Source: Mycolicibacterium komanii
GTDB taxonomy: Bacteria > Actinomycetota > Actinomycetes > Mycobacteriales > Mycobacteriaceae
Assembly (NCBI RefSeq): GCF_001050035.1
Contig: NZ_CVTA01000033.1
Location: 186,001 to 250,000, forward strand
Direction: 5' to 3'
DNA length: 64,000 bases
The notes under the pieces were generated by a model. The model was not told the origin of the DNA, ran no database searches, and saw only the letters and a program-made list of their open reading frames with translations. The position numbers were made by a program, and so were the translations under genes. Every line of letters starts with the position of its first letter. Within the stretch, counting starts at the first letter, position 1. Shown piece by piece: positions 46,429 through 55,129 of the stretch.

Positions 46429-47763
46429 ATGACCGAGACGACGGACTCCACCCTCTTCGGCGCTGACGAATTCTTCAGGCGCGGTAATTACGCGCCCGTC
46501 GCCGACGAACTGACCGAGTACGACCTGCCGGTACACGGCGCCATCCCGGCCGAACTCGATGGCTGGTATCTGCGCAACGGGCCCAACCCGCGTCAAGCCG
46601 CGGCGCACTGGTTCACCGGTGACGGAATGATCCACGGCGTCCGTATCGAGGGCGGCCGGGCCAAGTGGTATCGCAACCGGTGGGTGCGCACGGACAGCTT
46701 CGTGGAGGACTTCGGACTGTACAACGCCGACGGCACACGCAATCTTCGCTCCAGCGTGGCCAACACGCACATCGTCAACCATGCGGGCAAGACGCTGGCG
46801 CTCGTGGAGTCGTCCCTGCCGTACGAGATCACCAACGAGCTGGAAACGGTGGGCGCCTACGACTTCGGGGGCAAGCTCGGAGATTCGATGACCGCCCACC
46901 CCAAGATCTGCCCGCGCACCGGCGAGCTGTATTTCTTCGGCTACGGCAACATCTTTGAGCCGCATGTCACCTACCACCGTGCCGACGCCGACGGCGAGTT
47001 GACCATCAACCGGCCGCTCGAGGTTCCAGCGCTCACGATGATGCACGACTTCGCCTTGACCGCTTCGCATGTGGTGTTCATGGACCTGCCAATCGTCTTC
47101 GACTTCGACATCGCGATGTCGGGTGACGACGTGATGCCGTACCGCTGGAACGACGACTACGGTGCCCGGCTGGGCGTCCTGCGGCGCGACGACCCGTTCG
47201 GCGAGGTCCGGTGGTTCGACATCGACCCCTGCTACGTCTTCCATGTCGCCAACGCCTACGATTACGGCAATTCAATTGTGCTGCACGCGGTTCGCTACCC
47301 GGAGCTGTGGCGCGGGACCGACGGGTTCGAGGCCGACGGGGTGCTGTGGACGTGGACGATCGACCTGACGACCGGTGCGGTCACCGAGCGGCAACTCGAC
47401 GACCGTGCGATCGAATTCCCGCGCATCGACGATCGACTCGCGACGCTGCACGCCCGGTACGCGGTCGCGGTCGGCGACCGATCCCTGGTCCGCTACGACC
47501 TGACCACCGGTGACGGAGTCGAGCGCGCGTTCGGATCCGCCGACGCACCGGGTGGTCCGGGAGAAGCGGTGTTCGTTCCGTCGTCAGGAGACGCCGCCGA
47601 CGAGAACAGCGGCTGGTACCTGGCCTATGTCTACGATGCCGCACGCGACGGCAGCGATCTCGTCATCCTCGACGCGTCGGACTTCACTGGTCCTCCTGTC
47701 GCGAGAATCCAACTGCCGCAGCGCGTTCCGTATGGATTTCACGGCAACTGGATCGCCTCCTGA
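46429..47763 (+). CDS. Carotenoid oxygenase family protein
   Basis: The 444-residue non-heme iron dioxygenase of the RPE65/CCD family has the four iron-binding histidines H157 (TAHPKICP), H206 (MMHDFALT), H272 (VFHVANAYD) and H438 (GFHGNWIAS). The family cleaves double bonds in carotenoids, apocarotenoids, stilbenes or lignin-like phenylpropanoids. ATG 46429 is preceded by AAGGAG. The gene stands alone next to a divergent PadR regulator, whose family often senses phenolic acids; this favours a stilbene or phenolic substrate, but carotenoids remain possible. Confidence 0.88.
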   Translation: MTETTDSTLFGADEFFRRGNYAPVADELTEYDLPVHGAIPAELDGWYLRNGPNPRQAAAHWFTGDGMIHGVRIEGGRAKWYRNRWVRTDSFVEDFGLYNADGTRNLRSSVANTHIVNHAGKTLALVESSLPYEITNELETVGAYDFGGKLGDSMTAHPKICPRTGELYFFGYGNIFEPHVTYHRADADGELTINRPLEVPALTMMHDFALTASHVVFMDLPIVFDFDIAMSGDDVMPYRWNDDYGARLGVLRRDDPFGEVRWFDIDPCYVFHVANAYDYGNSIVLHAVRYPELWRGTDGFEADGVLWTWTIDLTTGAVTERQLDDRAIEFPRIDDRLATLHARYAVAVGDRSLVRYDLTTGDGVERAFGSADAPGGPGEAVFVPSSGDAADENSGWYLAYVYDAARDGSDLVILDASDFTGPPVARIQLPQRVPYGFHGNWIAS

Positions 47764-47779
47764 GCGCCGGCGGCTGCGC

Positions 47780-48406
47780 TCAGGACCGATAGCCGGCGAG
47801 AAAGACGCGGGCGGCGGCGGCGGCGTAACCCTCGACATCGATACCCGCGAGCACCTCGGGCCCACCGCAGAACAGCGCCTGATCGATGCACCTGCCTACC
47901 ACGAGAAAGGCGAAATGCTCTGCGGCGATATCGGGTTGGGGGACAACCAGCAGCCCGCGGTCGTGCAGCCGCGAGAGGCAGTCGGCGAACTGTGCAACAA
48001 CCCGCGCGGGCGCCCGCTCGTAGTACTGCCTCGCCAGTGCGGGCATGCGATTCGCCTCGCCGATCACGAGGCGGCGCAATTGCACGACGCGTTCCTGCAG
48101 GACCGCCCGCAGGTAGTCGGCCGCCAGCGCCGTCAGGTCCGCCTCGAGATCCGACGTCTCGGCGAGCGCCGCTATCCGACCGAGAAACGGCGCGACCGTG
48201 CTGTCCAATGCTTCGTCGACGATCGCCTGCAGTAGTTCCTGCTTGTCCCGGAAGTGCTTGTACACCGTCTGCTTCGACACCTCCGCCGTCGCCGCGACCT
48301 GGTCCATGCTCGTGCCCTGATACCCGTGGCCGAGGAAGAGCGCCATGCCCGCGGACAGGATGCTCGACCGCTTCAGCGCCGACCGGCCGAGGACCGCATC
48401 GGTCAT
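47780..48406 (-). CDS. TetR-family regulator
   Basis: The protein of about 208 residues has the TetR helix-turn-helix (ILSAGMALFLGHGYQGTSMD, VAATAEVSKQTVYKHFRDKQ, about 17-60) and a C-terminal ligand domain (TetR_C_7-like: AVLQERVVQLRRLVIGEANR, ALARQYYERAPARVV). ATG 48406 is favoured over GTG 48412. Two copies of a 15-bp operator lie in the gap to the divergent DUF998 gene, which is therefore its probable target together with itself. Confidence 0.88.
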   Translation of the reverse strand: MTDAVLGRSALKRSSILSAGMALFLGHGYQGTSMDQVAATAEVSKQTVYKHFRDKQELLQAIVDEALDSTVAPFLGRIAALAETSDLEADLTALAADYLRAVLQERVVQLRRLVIGEANRMPALARQYYERAPARVVAQFADCLSRLHDRGLLVVPQPDIAAEHFAFLVVGRCIDQALFCGGPEVLAGIDVEGYAAAAARVFLAGYRS

Positions 48407-48423
48407 CGTCACCCCGTTTCAGT

Positions 48424-48460
48424 ACTGGACAGTCTAGTTCTCAGTACTGTACCGTCCAGT
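48424..48460. promoter_or_regulatory. Tandem 15-bp operators of the TetR regulator
   Basis: ACTGGACAGTCTAGT (48424-48438) and ACTGTACCGTCCAGT (48446-48460) are two copies of one imperfect palindrome, ACTGKACNGTCYAGT, with centres 22 bp apart (two helix turns). They sit between the divergent TetR and DUF998 starts. Confidence 0.7.
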
Positions 48461-48482
48461 TTGATTATCCAGGAGGCCGGCC

Positions 48483-49193
48483 ATGACCACTGCCGATTGC
48501 CCGCCATTGGCTGTCCGGGTCACCAAATCACTGCTCGGCTACGGCGTGATCGCAGGCCCGATCTACGTGCTGGTTGCCGCAGCGCAGATGATCGGCCGCC
48601 ACGGTTACGACCCGACCCGCCACGCGGTGAGCCAGCTGGCGAACGGCGCATGGGGGTGGGTCCAGATCGCGAACTTCCTCGTCACGGGGGCGATGACCGT
48701 CGCCGCTGCGGTCGGGATCCGGCGCGCGCTGGGCTCCGGCCGCCGATCAAGGTGGGCCTCGGCGCTGCTGGCCGTGTACGGGCTCGCGCTCATCGGGGCG
48801 GGGATCTTCCGCGCCGACCCGTCCGACGGATTTCCACCCGGCACACCGCTCGGCGTGGGAGACGTGTCGTGGCACGGGCTGGTCCACTTCGCCGTGGCCG
48901 GTGTGGGATTCGCATGCCTGGTGGCGGCCTGCTTCGTCCTCGGAGGGTCGTTCGCACGCCGGCGGGAGGCGTCCTGGGCGTGGGCCTCGCGGATCACCGG
49001 CCTGGTGTTCGCGCTGAGCTTCGTCGCGCTGTCCACCGGATCGGGCGGCGCAGGTGCGATCATCGCGTTCACCGCCGCGGTCGTGCTGGTATGGGCGTGG
49101 CTGTCCGCGGTGTCGGTCAAGCTGTATCGGGCGGCCGGAACGGTCGAGGCGGACAACGTATCTCGCGTCGAGGGCGCTAGCCGGGCGGGGTGA
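48483..49193 (+). CDS. DUF998 membrane protein
   Basis: The 236-residue membrane protein has six hydrophobic segments and the DUF998 signature (RHGYDPTRHAVSQLANGAWG near the first loop, then GIFRADPSDGFPPGTP and WHGLVHFAVAG). AGGAGG lies 8 nt before ATG 48483. The function is unknown; the divergent TetR gene with twin operators suggests inducible expression in response to a small molecule. Its 3' end overlaps the convergent RDD gene by 17 nt. Confidence 0.82.
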   Translation: MTTADCPPLAVRVTKSLLGYGVIAGPIYVLVAAAQMIGRHGYDPTRHAVSQLANGAWGWVQIANFLVTGAMTVAAAVGIRRALGSGRRSRWASALLAVYGLALIGAGIFRADPSDGFPPGTPLGVGDVSWHGLVHFAVAGVGFACLVAACFVLGGSFARRREASWAWASRITGLVFALSFVALSTGSGGAGAIIAFTAAVVLVWAWLSAVSVKLYRAAGTVEADNVSRVEGASRAG

Positions 49194-50037
49194 ACCCGGT
49201 GCTTCCCGGTGGCGGTGGAACCGCCGGCCGCCACGCGGGCTGCCCCTGGCCCGGCCACGCCGGCGGGGGCGGTGGTGCCGGCGGCATCACCTGCAGCCGG
49301 GTCAACTCCCGGCGGTGCCGTTCGGCCAGCACCGCGGCGAGCACCAGCTGCGGCGGTGCACCGGGAGGCGGTGGCGGAGAGATCTGAGCGACGACATCGG
49401 TGGTGATCCGGTAGGCCATCTGGTCGCGCACCGTCGGGTTCAATTGCGCCGCCCGGCTGAGGAACTGGCGCGCCAGCTCGGCCTGCTCGGGACGCAAACC
49501 GGAGAGCTGCAACGACGACGCCCACCATGCCAACTGCGGCGGCATGGGCGGCGGGGGCGACATCCGAGGCGTCCGTTCGCTGATCACGATGGTGCCCGCG
49601 AAGATGTCGCCGAGCCGTTTCCCTTTGGCCGACACCAGGCTGCAGATCACCGCGGGACCGCCGGCCAGCATCCAGATCTCGATGACGCCCGCGAGCGCGC
49701 GGAAGAAGGCCTGTCGGAAGCGTTCTGGGCCACCGTCTTCGGACACCACCCGAAGACCCATCGCCATCTTGCCCAGCGATCGGCCACGCGTCGCGGTCTC
49801 GAACACGAGCGGATATCCGAGCAGCGCAAAAACGGTGAAGATGATGAGCACGGCAGCCGACAGCGCCGAGTCCAGTTGTGTCAGCGTCAGGCTGAAGAGC
49901 AGTATCCCGATCAGGTACAGCAGGAACACAACGGTGATGTCGATCAGGATCGCCACCGCCCGCACGGGCAGCTGGGCGATCTGAACGTCGAGCACCACCG
50001 CATCGCCTGTCACGACGGGTTCCTGTTGCCAGACCAT
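49177..50037 (-). CDS. RDD-family membrane protein (Rv3695 type)
   Basis: The 286-residue protein has the RDD domain: first membrane segment with Arg/Asp (LPVRAVAILIDITVVFLLYL), second segment ALSAAVLIIFTVFALLGYPL, then ATRGRSLGKMAMGLRVV and a later segment with GKRLGDIFAGTIVI. A C-terminal cytosolic tail of about 110 residues is helical and proline-rich (PPPPPAWPGQGQPAWRP). The function is unknown. ATG 50037 lies 28 nt from the divergent SpoIIM start and 8 nt after a -10-like TAGCGT on its strand. Confidence 0.85.
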   Translation of the reverse strand: MVWQQEPVVTGDAVVLDVQIAQLPVRAVAILIDITVVFLLYLIGILLFSLTLTQLDSALSAAVLIIFTVFALLGYPLVFETATRGRSLGKMAMGLRVVSEDGGPERFRQAFFRALAGVIEIWMLAGGPAVICSLVSAKGKRLGDIFAGTIVISERTPRMSPPPPMPPQLAWWASSLQLSGLRPEQAELARQFLSRAAQLNPTVRDQMAYRITTDVVAQISPPPPPGAPPQLVLAAVLAERHRRELTRLQVMPPAPPPPPAWPGQGQPAWRPAVPPPPGSTGFTPPG

Positions 50038-50045
50038 AAGCGTCA

Positions 50046-50058
50046 ACGCTACTAGGAT
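50046..50058. promoter_or_regulatory. Back-to-back -10 elements of the RDD and SpoIIM genes
   Basis: TAGCGT on the minus strand (50051-50046) precedes ATG 50037 by 8 nt; TAGGAT on the plus strand (50053-50058) precedes GTG 50066 by 7 nt. The hexamers are separated by one base. Both messages would be leaderless or nearly so, with each -35 region lying inside or next to the other gene. Confidence 0.6.
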
Positions 50059-50065
50059 TCGGCAC

Positions 50066-51058
50066 GTGGATGTCGACGCGTTCGTGCTCGCGCACCGCCC
50101 CACCTGGGACCGGCTCGAGCAGCTGATCAAGCGCCGTCGACAGCTCACCGGCGCCGAGGTCGACGAGCTGGTCGACCTGTACCAGCGTGTGTCGACGCAC
50201 CTGTCGATCATGCGCACGGCGAGCGCCGACCCGGTGGTGATCGGCCGGCTCTCGGGCCTGATCGCGCAGGCGCGGGCCGCGGTGACGGGCGCGCACGCCC
50301 CGCTGTGGCGCGAGTTCGTGCGGTTCTGGACCGTGTCCTTCCCCGTGGTCGCCTACCGGTCCCGGTGGTGGTGGATCGGCACGGCCCTCGCATTCTTCGC
50401 GGTCGCCGCGCTCATCGCCGTATGGGTTTCGGGCAGCCCGGAAGTGCGGGCCATGATCGGGACGCCGGACGAGATCGACCAGATGGTCAACAACGACTTC
50501 GCCGCGTACTACAGCGAGCACCCGGCGGCCTCGTTCGCGCTGCAGGTTTGGGTGAACAACGCGTGGATCTCGTTGCAGTGCCTGGGCTTTGCGATCCTGC
50601 TGGGCATCCCGATCCCGTACGTGGTGTTCCAGAACGCCGCCAACCTCGGTGTGGCCGCCGGGCTGATGTTCGGCGCGGGCAAGGGCGACATCTTCCTCGG
50701 CCTGATCACCCCGCACGGGCTGCTCGAACTGACCGCGGTGTTCTTGGCCGCCGGTGCGGGGATGCGGCTGGGCTGGAACGTGATATCGCCCGGTGATCGA
50801 CCGCGTGGGCAGGTGCTCGCCGAACAGGGCCGCGCGATCGGCGCCGTCGCGGGCGGGTTGGTGGCGATCCTGTTGATCTCGGGTCTGATCGAGGCGCTGG
50901 TGACGCCGTCGCCATTACCCACGGCGGCGCGCGTCGCGATCGGCGTCGCCGCCGAGATCGGGTTTCTCGCGTACGTCTTTTACTTCGGGCGCAAAGCGGA
51001 GCGCACCGGCGAGACGGGCGACATCGAGGACGCGCCGGACGTCGTGCCGATCGGTTAG
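50066..51058 (+). CDS. SpoIIM-family membrane protein (Rv3694c type)
   Basis: The 330-residue protein has the stage II sporulation protein M (DUF95) fold: a cytosolic N-terminal helix bundle (FVLAHRPTWDRLEQLIKRRR, ELVDLYQRVSTHLSIM) followed by five or six membrane segments (WWWIGTALAFFAVAALIAVW, WISLQCLGFAILLGIPIPYV, TPHGLLELTAVFLAAGAGMR). In non-sporulating actinobacteria it pairs with RDD, DUF58 and MoxR genes, suggesting a membrane assembly related to envelope processing. The GTG start is at leaderless distance from TAGGAT. Its TAG stop overlaps the convergent DUF58 stop by 4 nt. Confidence 0.86.
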   Translation: MDVDAFVLAHRPTWDRLEQLIKRRRQLTGAEVDELVDLYQRVSTHLSIMRTASADPVVIGRLSGLIAQARAAVTGAHAPLWREFVRFWTVSFPVVAYRSRWWWIGTALAFFAVAALIAVWVSGSPEVRAMIGTPDEIDQMVNNDFAAYYSEHPAASFALQVWVNNAWISLQCLGFAILLGIPIPYVVFQNAANLGVAAGLMFGAGKGDIFLGLITPHGLLELTAVFLAAGAGMRLGWNVISPGDRPRGQVLAEQGRAIGAVAGGLVAILLISGLIEALVTPSPLPTAARVAIGVAAEIGFLAYVFYFGRKAERTGETGDIEDAPDVVPIG

Positions 51059-52377
51059 AGCCGCCCGGTGGCCTTCATCGCCAGATAGTGGTCGGCCAGT
51101 GCGGGCGCCAGCTCTTCGGGCGGGGCGTCGACCACGTCAACCCCGCGTTGCCGCAGCCGCGAAGCGATCGCCCGCCGGTCGTTGCGAGCCCGCTCGGCCG
51201 CGGCGGCATCGTAGACCTGCGGGGCGTCCGCGCGGCCGGCGGCGAGCGTGTCGACGCGGGGGTCGGCGACCGCGGCGACGAGCACGCCGTGCTTGGCCGT
51301 CAGTTGTGGCAGCACGGTCAGCAGTCCCTCGTCGAGCGCCGAGGCGTTGAGGTCGGTGAGCAACACCACCAGCGCGCGCCTGCGGACGCGGCGCAGGACG
51401 GCGGCGACCATGGCGCCGGCGTCGGACTCGACGAGCGCCGGCTCGATCGGGGCCATCGCCGCCACCAGTTGCGCGAGCAGCTCGGTGCGTGACGCGTTGA
51501 ACACCGCGGCCCTCGTGATCCGGTCGTGGGCAAGGAAATCGACGTGATCACCGGCCCGCGAGGCCAGTGCGGCCAGCAGCAGCGCGGCGTCCATCGACCA
51601 GTCCAGCCGCGGCCACCCCGACGGATCATCGGAGGTGGGATCAATTCCGACGCGGCCCGCCGACGTGCGACCGGTGTCGAGCACGATCACCACCCGCTGA
51701 TCGCGTTCGGGGCGCCACGTCCTGACCACCACGTCGGCGCGGCGCGCCGAGGCGCGCCAGTCGATCGACCTGACGTCGTCGCCGATGACGTATTCGCGCA
51801 GCGAGTCGAACTCGGTGCCCTGGCCGCGGATCAGTACCGGCGTATTGCCCTCCAGCTCACGGAGTTTAGCCAGTCGCGACGGCAGGTGCTTGCGCGACAG
51901 GAACGGCGGCAGGATCCGGACCCGCCACGGCGCCCGATGCGAGCTCTGGCGTCCGGCCAGCCCGAGAGGACCGGTCGCGCGGAGGGTGACCAATGACGAA
52001 TCCTGGTCTCCCCGTCGCACCGGGCGCAGCGTCGTCGTGATCCGAAGCCGTTCCCCGGCAGCGAGATCGACCGATTGAATCCGGGGATGGGCCCGCGCAC
52101 TCGGCGGCCAGGCGTCGCGCACGACCCCCTTGACGCGGCGTCGGCCTGCGTTCTCGACCAGCAGCGCGGTCGTGACCTCCTGGCCCAATCGCGCGGTGCT
52201 GTCGCCGGACCGGGTGAACCGCACGTGGCGGGTGTTGCCGGCCAGCGCGGCGTCGAGAGCGATCAGCACGACGAGCGCGCCCAACAGCACGGCGAACGTC
52301 GCCGCCGGCCGGGGTGAGGCCGCGATCGGCAGGACGCACACCAGTGCGACCAGCGCGGCCCGTCCGGTCAGGATCAC
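51055..52377 (-). CDS. DUF58 domain protein (vWA-like, Rv3693 type)
   Basis: The 440-residue protein has two N-terminal hydrophobic segments (AALVALVCVLPIAASPRPAA and FAVLLGALVVLIALDAALAG), a beta-rich middle and the DUF58 motif EFDSLREYVIGDDVRSIDWR (about 195-214), followed by a von Willebrand A-like domain with a degenerate MIDAS (VVIVLDTGRTSAG). DUF58 proteins are partners of MoxR ATPases and may act as client or adaptor. GTG 52377 overlaps the moxR stop (TAGTG). Confidence 0.87.
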   Translation of the reverse strand: MILTGRAALVALVCVLPIAASPRPAATFAVLLGALVVLIALDAALAGNTRHVRFTRSGDSTARLGQEVTTALLVENAGRRRVKGVVRDAWPPSARAHPRIQSVDLAAGERLRITTTLRPVRRGDQDSSLVTLRATGPLGLAGRQSSHRAPWRVRILPPFLSRKHLPSRLAKLRELEGNTPVLIRGQGTEFDSLREYVIGDDVRSIDWRASARRADVVVRTWRPERDQRVVIVLDTGRTSAGRVGIDPTSDDPSGWPRLDWSMDAALLLAALASRAGDHVDFLAHDRITRAAVFNASRTELLAQLVAAMAPIEPALVESDAGAMVAAVLRRVRRRALVVLLTDLNASALDEGLLTVLPQLTAKHGVLVAAVADPRVDTLAAGRADAPQVYDAAAAERARNDRRAIASRLRQRGVDVVDAPPEELAPALADHYLAMKATGRL

Positions 52378-53339
52378 TAGCGTGGCACCGGTACTGCCGC
52401 GAGAATGCCGTCGAGCACGCCGTCAGGAGTGGTGCCCTCCAGCTCGGCCTCCGGTCGCAGCGCAATGCGGTGACGCAGGGTGGGCCGGGCCATCGCCTTC
52501 ACATCGTCCGGGGTGACATAGTTGCGCCCCGACAACCAGGCCCACGACCTGGCGGTCGCCAGCAGCGCCGTTGCCCCGCGGGGCGAGACGCCCAGTTGCA
52601 GCGACGGCGAATGCCTTGTCGCAGTGCAGATGTCGACGATGTAACCGAGCACCTCGTCGGCGACCAGGACCTGTCGCACAGCGGCGCGTCCGGCGGCCAG
52701 CTCGGCGGCGCCCGCGACGGGCCGCACGGCGGACAGATCCCTGGGGTCGAAGCCGTGGGCATGCCGATTCAGGATCGCGACCTCTTGATCGCGCGACGGC
52801 AGCGGGACGTTGAGCTTGAGCAGGAACCGGTCCAGTTGCGCCTCGGGCAGCTGATAGGTGCCTTCGTACTCGATCGGATTCTGCGTGGCGGCAACGATGA
52901 ACGGGTCCGGCAGCGGCCGCGCCTCGCCCTCCACGCTGACCTGACGTTCCTCCATGGCCTCCAGCAGAGCGGCTTGCGTCTTCGGCGGAGTCCGGTTGAT
53001 CTCGTCGGCGAGCAGCAGGTTCGTGAACACCGGTCCGGATCGGAACTCGAACTCCGCGGTGCGCGCGTCGTAGATGAGCGAGCCGGTGACGTCGCCGGGC
53101 ATCAGGTCGGGGGTGAACTGCAGGCGCTTGAAGTCGAGCTGCAGCGCCGCCGCCAGGGTGCGGACCAGCAGGGTTTTCGCCACGCCGGGAACTCCCTCGA
53201 GGAGAACGTGGCCGCGGCACAGCAGCGCGATCACCAGTCCGCTGACCACGGCGTCCTGTCCGACGACCGCCTTGGCGATCTCGGCTCGTAGCGCCAGCAA
53301 TGCGGTTCGCGCGGAATCGTTTCCGCCTGCCTGAGTCAC
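52377..53339 (-). CDS. moxR2: MoxR-family AAA+ ATPase (MoxR2 type)
   Basis: The 320-residue AAA+ chaperone of the MoxR subgroup has Walker A GVPGVAKT (about 49-56), Walker B with NLLLADEINRTPPKTQ, sensor 1 FIVAATQNPIEYEGTY and the lid motif LQLGVSPRGATALLATARSW. It is thought to insert metal ions or assemble partner proteins, here the DUF58/vWA protein. GTG 53339 is used; it overlaps the upstream stop as GTGA and the downstream start as TAGTG. Confidence 0.93.
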   Translation of the reverse strand: MTQAGGNDSARTALLALRAEIAKAVVGQDAVVSGLVIALLCRGHVLLEGVPGVAKTLLVRTLAAALQLDFKRLQFTPDLMPGDVTGSLIYDARTAEFEFRSGPVFTNLLLADEINRTPPKTQAALLEAMEERQVSVEGEARPLPDPFIVAATQNPIEYEGTYQLPEAQLDRFLLKLNVPLPSRDQEVAILNRHAHGFDPRDLSAVRPVAGAAELAAGRAAVRQVLVADEVLGYIVDICTATRHSPSLQLGVSPRGATALLATARSWAWLSGRNYVTPDDVKAMARPTLRHRIALRPEAELEGTTPDGVLDGILAAVPVPR

Positions 53340-54478
53340 GAGCGGGTGACCTGCCTTTCGATGTTGTCGAGTTTCCGTGCGAGGTTGACCAGTGCGGCGT
53401 CGTCGTCGGGGGGTGGACCGAACAGGGTGTGCGCGACCCATTGGGGGTGGACGTCGCACTGCGCGGAGATCGCCTGCACCACCGCGGTCGGATCGGGATT
53501 GACCCCCAGGCCGAGGCGGGGCTGCATGCGTTGCAGCGCGGCGGTGCGAAGCGCGTCGGCGGCGCTGTCGCGCGCCCGGCGCGAGCGGTAGAGCCGGCCG
53601 CGTCCCTCCACGGTCTCGGAGGCTCGCACGACGACGGGCAGGCGTTCGGCGACCAGTGGACCGATCCGGCGGCCCTTCCACAGCGCCAGCAGTGCCACCA
53701 CCGCGACCAGCTGCCACAGGATCCAGCTCACGTGCTCGGGTGCGAGGTCGAACAAGCTTGAGGCGCCGTCGGACTCGCCCTCGGTGAACTGCGGCGCGTA
53801 CCAGATCATCCGCCGATCGACGCCCGCGAGGTTCATCGCGAGCGCGGCGTTGCCCGCCTTGAGCAGCCCGCCGTTGGTCATGAACCCCGAATCGCCGACC
53901 AGGGTGATGTCCTTGCCGTCGGCGGTGTAGCGCACCAAAGTGCCGTCGTAACAGCGTGTCAGCTCGATGTCGTCCGTCGTCGCCTCATAGGTGTCGCTCA
54001 CGCTGAACTGCACGGCGCCGGCCCGGGTGGCCTCCCGCAGATCGCAGTCCGGCCGCTCCCCACCGCCGAACGCGGTGGCACCGCTCAGCTTCACCTCCGG
54101 CGCCAGGGCACGGCGGGTGGGCGAGTTCGGTTGTACCAGCAGACGATCGCCCGGCAACTCGGCCAGGCGCTCGATTACGTCGCCGTCGACGAGGTGATAG
54201 GTCTGCACGACGACCAACAGGGTGTCCGGCCGGGCGGCCGCCTCCGCCGCCGCGACGTCGGGCGCTTCGACGACGTCGACGCCGTGCTCGCGCAACAGCG
54301 TGATCAGGGCCCGCGCCCCGTCCGGGCCGGTGGACTCGGGATCCATCCGTCCCCCGGGGCGGGGTGCGGTCAGGTAGGCGCTGAGCGTGGCGAATGCGAC
54401 GATGACGGCCAACGCCAACAGGATCCAGCGAACCGCACGCCATCGCTGACGCATCGTCGGTTCCACCGCGGTGGTCAT
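53336..54478 (-). CDS. DUF4350 membrane protein (Rv3691 type)
   Basis: The 380-residue protein has one N-terminal membrane segment (RWILLALAVIVAFATLSAYL), an extracytoplasmic DUF4350 domain (GARALITLLREHGVDVVEAP, ITLVGDSGFMTNGGLLKAGN) and a second membrane segment (HVSWILWQLVAVVALLALWK) with a cytosolic tail. The first domain resembles the DUF4350 sugar-transport-like fold found beside MoxR/DUF58. ATG 54478 overlaps the DUF4129 stop as ATGA. Confidence 0.84.
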   Translation of the reverse strand: MTTAVEPTMRQRWRAVRWILLALAVIVAFATLSAYLTAPRPGGRMDPESTGPDGARALITLLREHGVDVVEAPDVAAAEAAARPDTLLVVVQTYHLVDGDVIERLAELPGDRLLVQPNSPTRRALAPEVKLSGATAFGGGERPDCDLREATRAGAVQFSVSDTYEATTDDIELTRCYDGTLVRYTADGKDITLVGDSGFMTNGGLLKAGNAALAMNLAGVDRRMIWYAPQFTEGESDGASSLFDLAPEHVSWILWQLVAVVALLALWKGRRIGPLVAERLPVVVRASETVEGRGRLYRSRRARDSAADALRTAALQRMQPRLGLGVNPDPTAVVQAISAQCDVHPQWVAHTLFGPPPDDDAALVNLARKLDNIERQVTRS

Positions 54479-55128
54479 CGAATTTCCGCCCAACCGTCCG
54501 ACGACGTGGGCGTGGCTGCGGTGGTGGCGACGCCCGCGCTGCGCGACCGCACGTGGTGGTCGAGGTCGGCGACTACCCGGTAGGCGTCCTCGGTGCCGGG
54601 TATCTCACCATATGTGACGTCGTTGAATACCGTTGCCGCAGAGGATAACTCGCCGCTCAGATGGGCGAGCTCCCGCGCCGCGTCCCGCGCGAGTTCGGTG
54701 GCGGTGCGCCCGGGGACCGGGTCGAGGACACCGGTCTCCTCCAGCTGGCGGGCGACGGCACGCAGGCGATGCCGGATCGCCGCGGCCCAGTCCCCCGCCG
54801 TCGCGTATCGTTCGGCGGCTGCCCGGTGCTGCGCCGCGGTGAGTTCGTGCTCGCCGAACAATGCCGCGTCGCGGGTGCTGCCCGTTCGCATGGTCCGCCG
54901 CGCTATCCGGATCGCCACGATCACCGCGACCGCGACGAGGATCAGCAGGACCGTTATCGTCACCCAGCCGCCGGGTATCGAGGAGCCCTCGGCTGCCAGC
55001 CGGTACAGCAGATCGTCGATCCAGTCGCTGAGCCGTTCGGTCAGGGAAGGCTTGGGATAGATCGGTTTTGCGAGTTCTCGCTGCGCGGCCTCGTATGCGG
55101 CATCGCTGTCGATGTCTATCGTCGGCAC
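54475..55128 (-). CDS. DUF4129 membrane protein (Rv3690 type)
   Basis: The 217-residue protein has a short N-terminal domain, one membrane helix (WVTITVLLILVAVAVIVAIR, about 56-75) and a C-terminal DUF4129 domain (ELTAAQHRAAAERYATAGDW, HRLRAVARQLEETGVLDPVP, FNDVTYGEIPGTEDAYRVVA). In other bacteria DUF4129 is the C-terminal part of transglutaminase-like proteins of MoxR operons; here it is a separate chain with no transglutaminase domain. GTG 55128 is one base after the upstream stop. Confidence 0.83.
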   Translation of the reverse strand: MPTIDIDSDAAYEAAQRELAKPIYPKPSLTERLSDWIDDLLYRLAAEGSSIPGGWVTITVLLILVAVAVIVAIRIARRTMRTGSTRDAALFGEHELTAAQHRAAAERYATAGDWAAAIRHRLRAVARQLEETGVLDPVPGRTATELARDAARELAHLSGELSSAATVFNDVTYGEIPGTEDAYRVVADLDHHVRSRSAGVATTAATPTSSDGWAEIR

Positions 55129-55129
55129 G

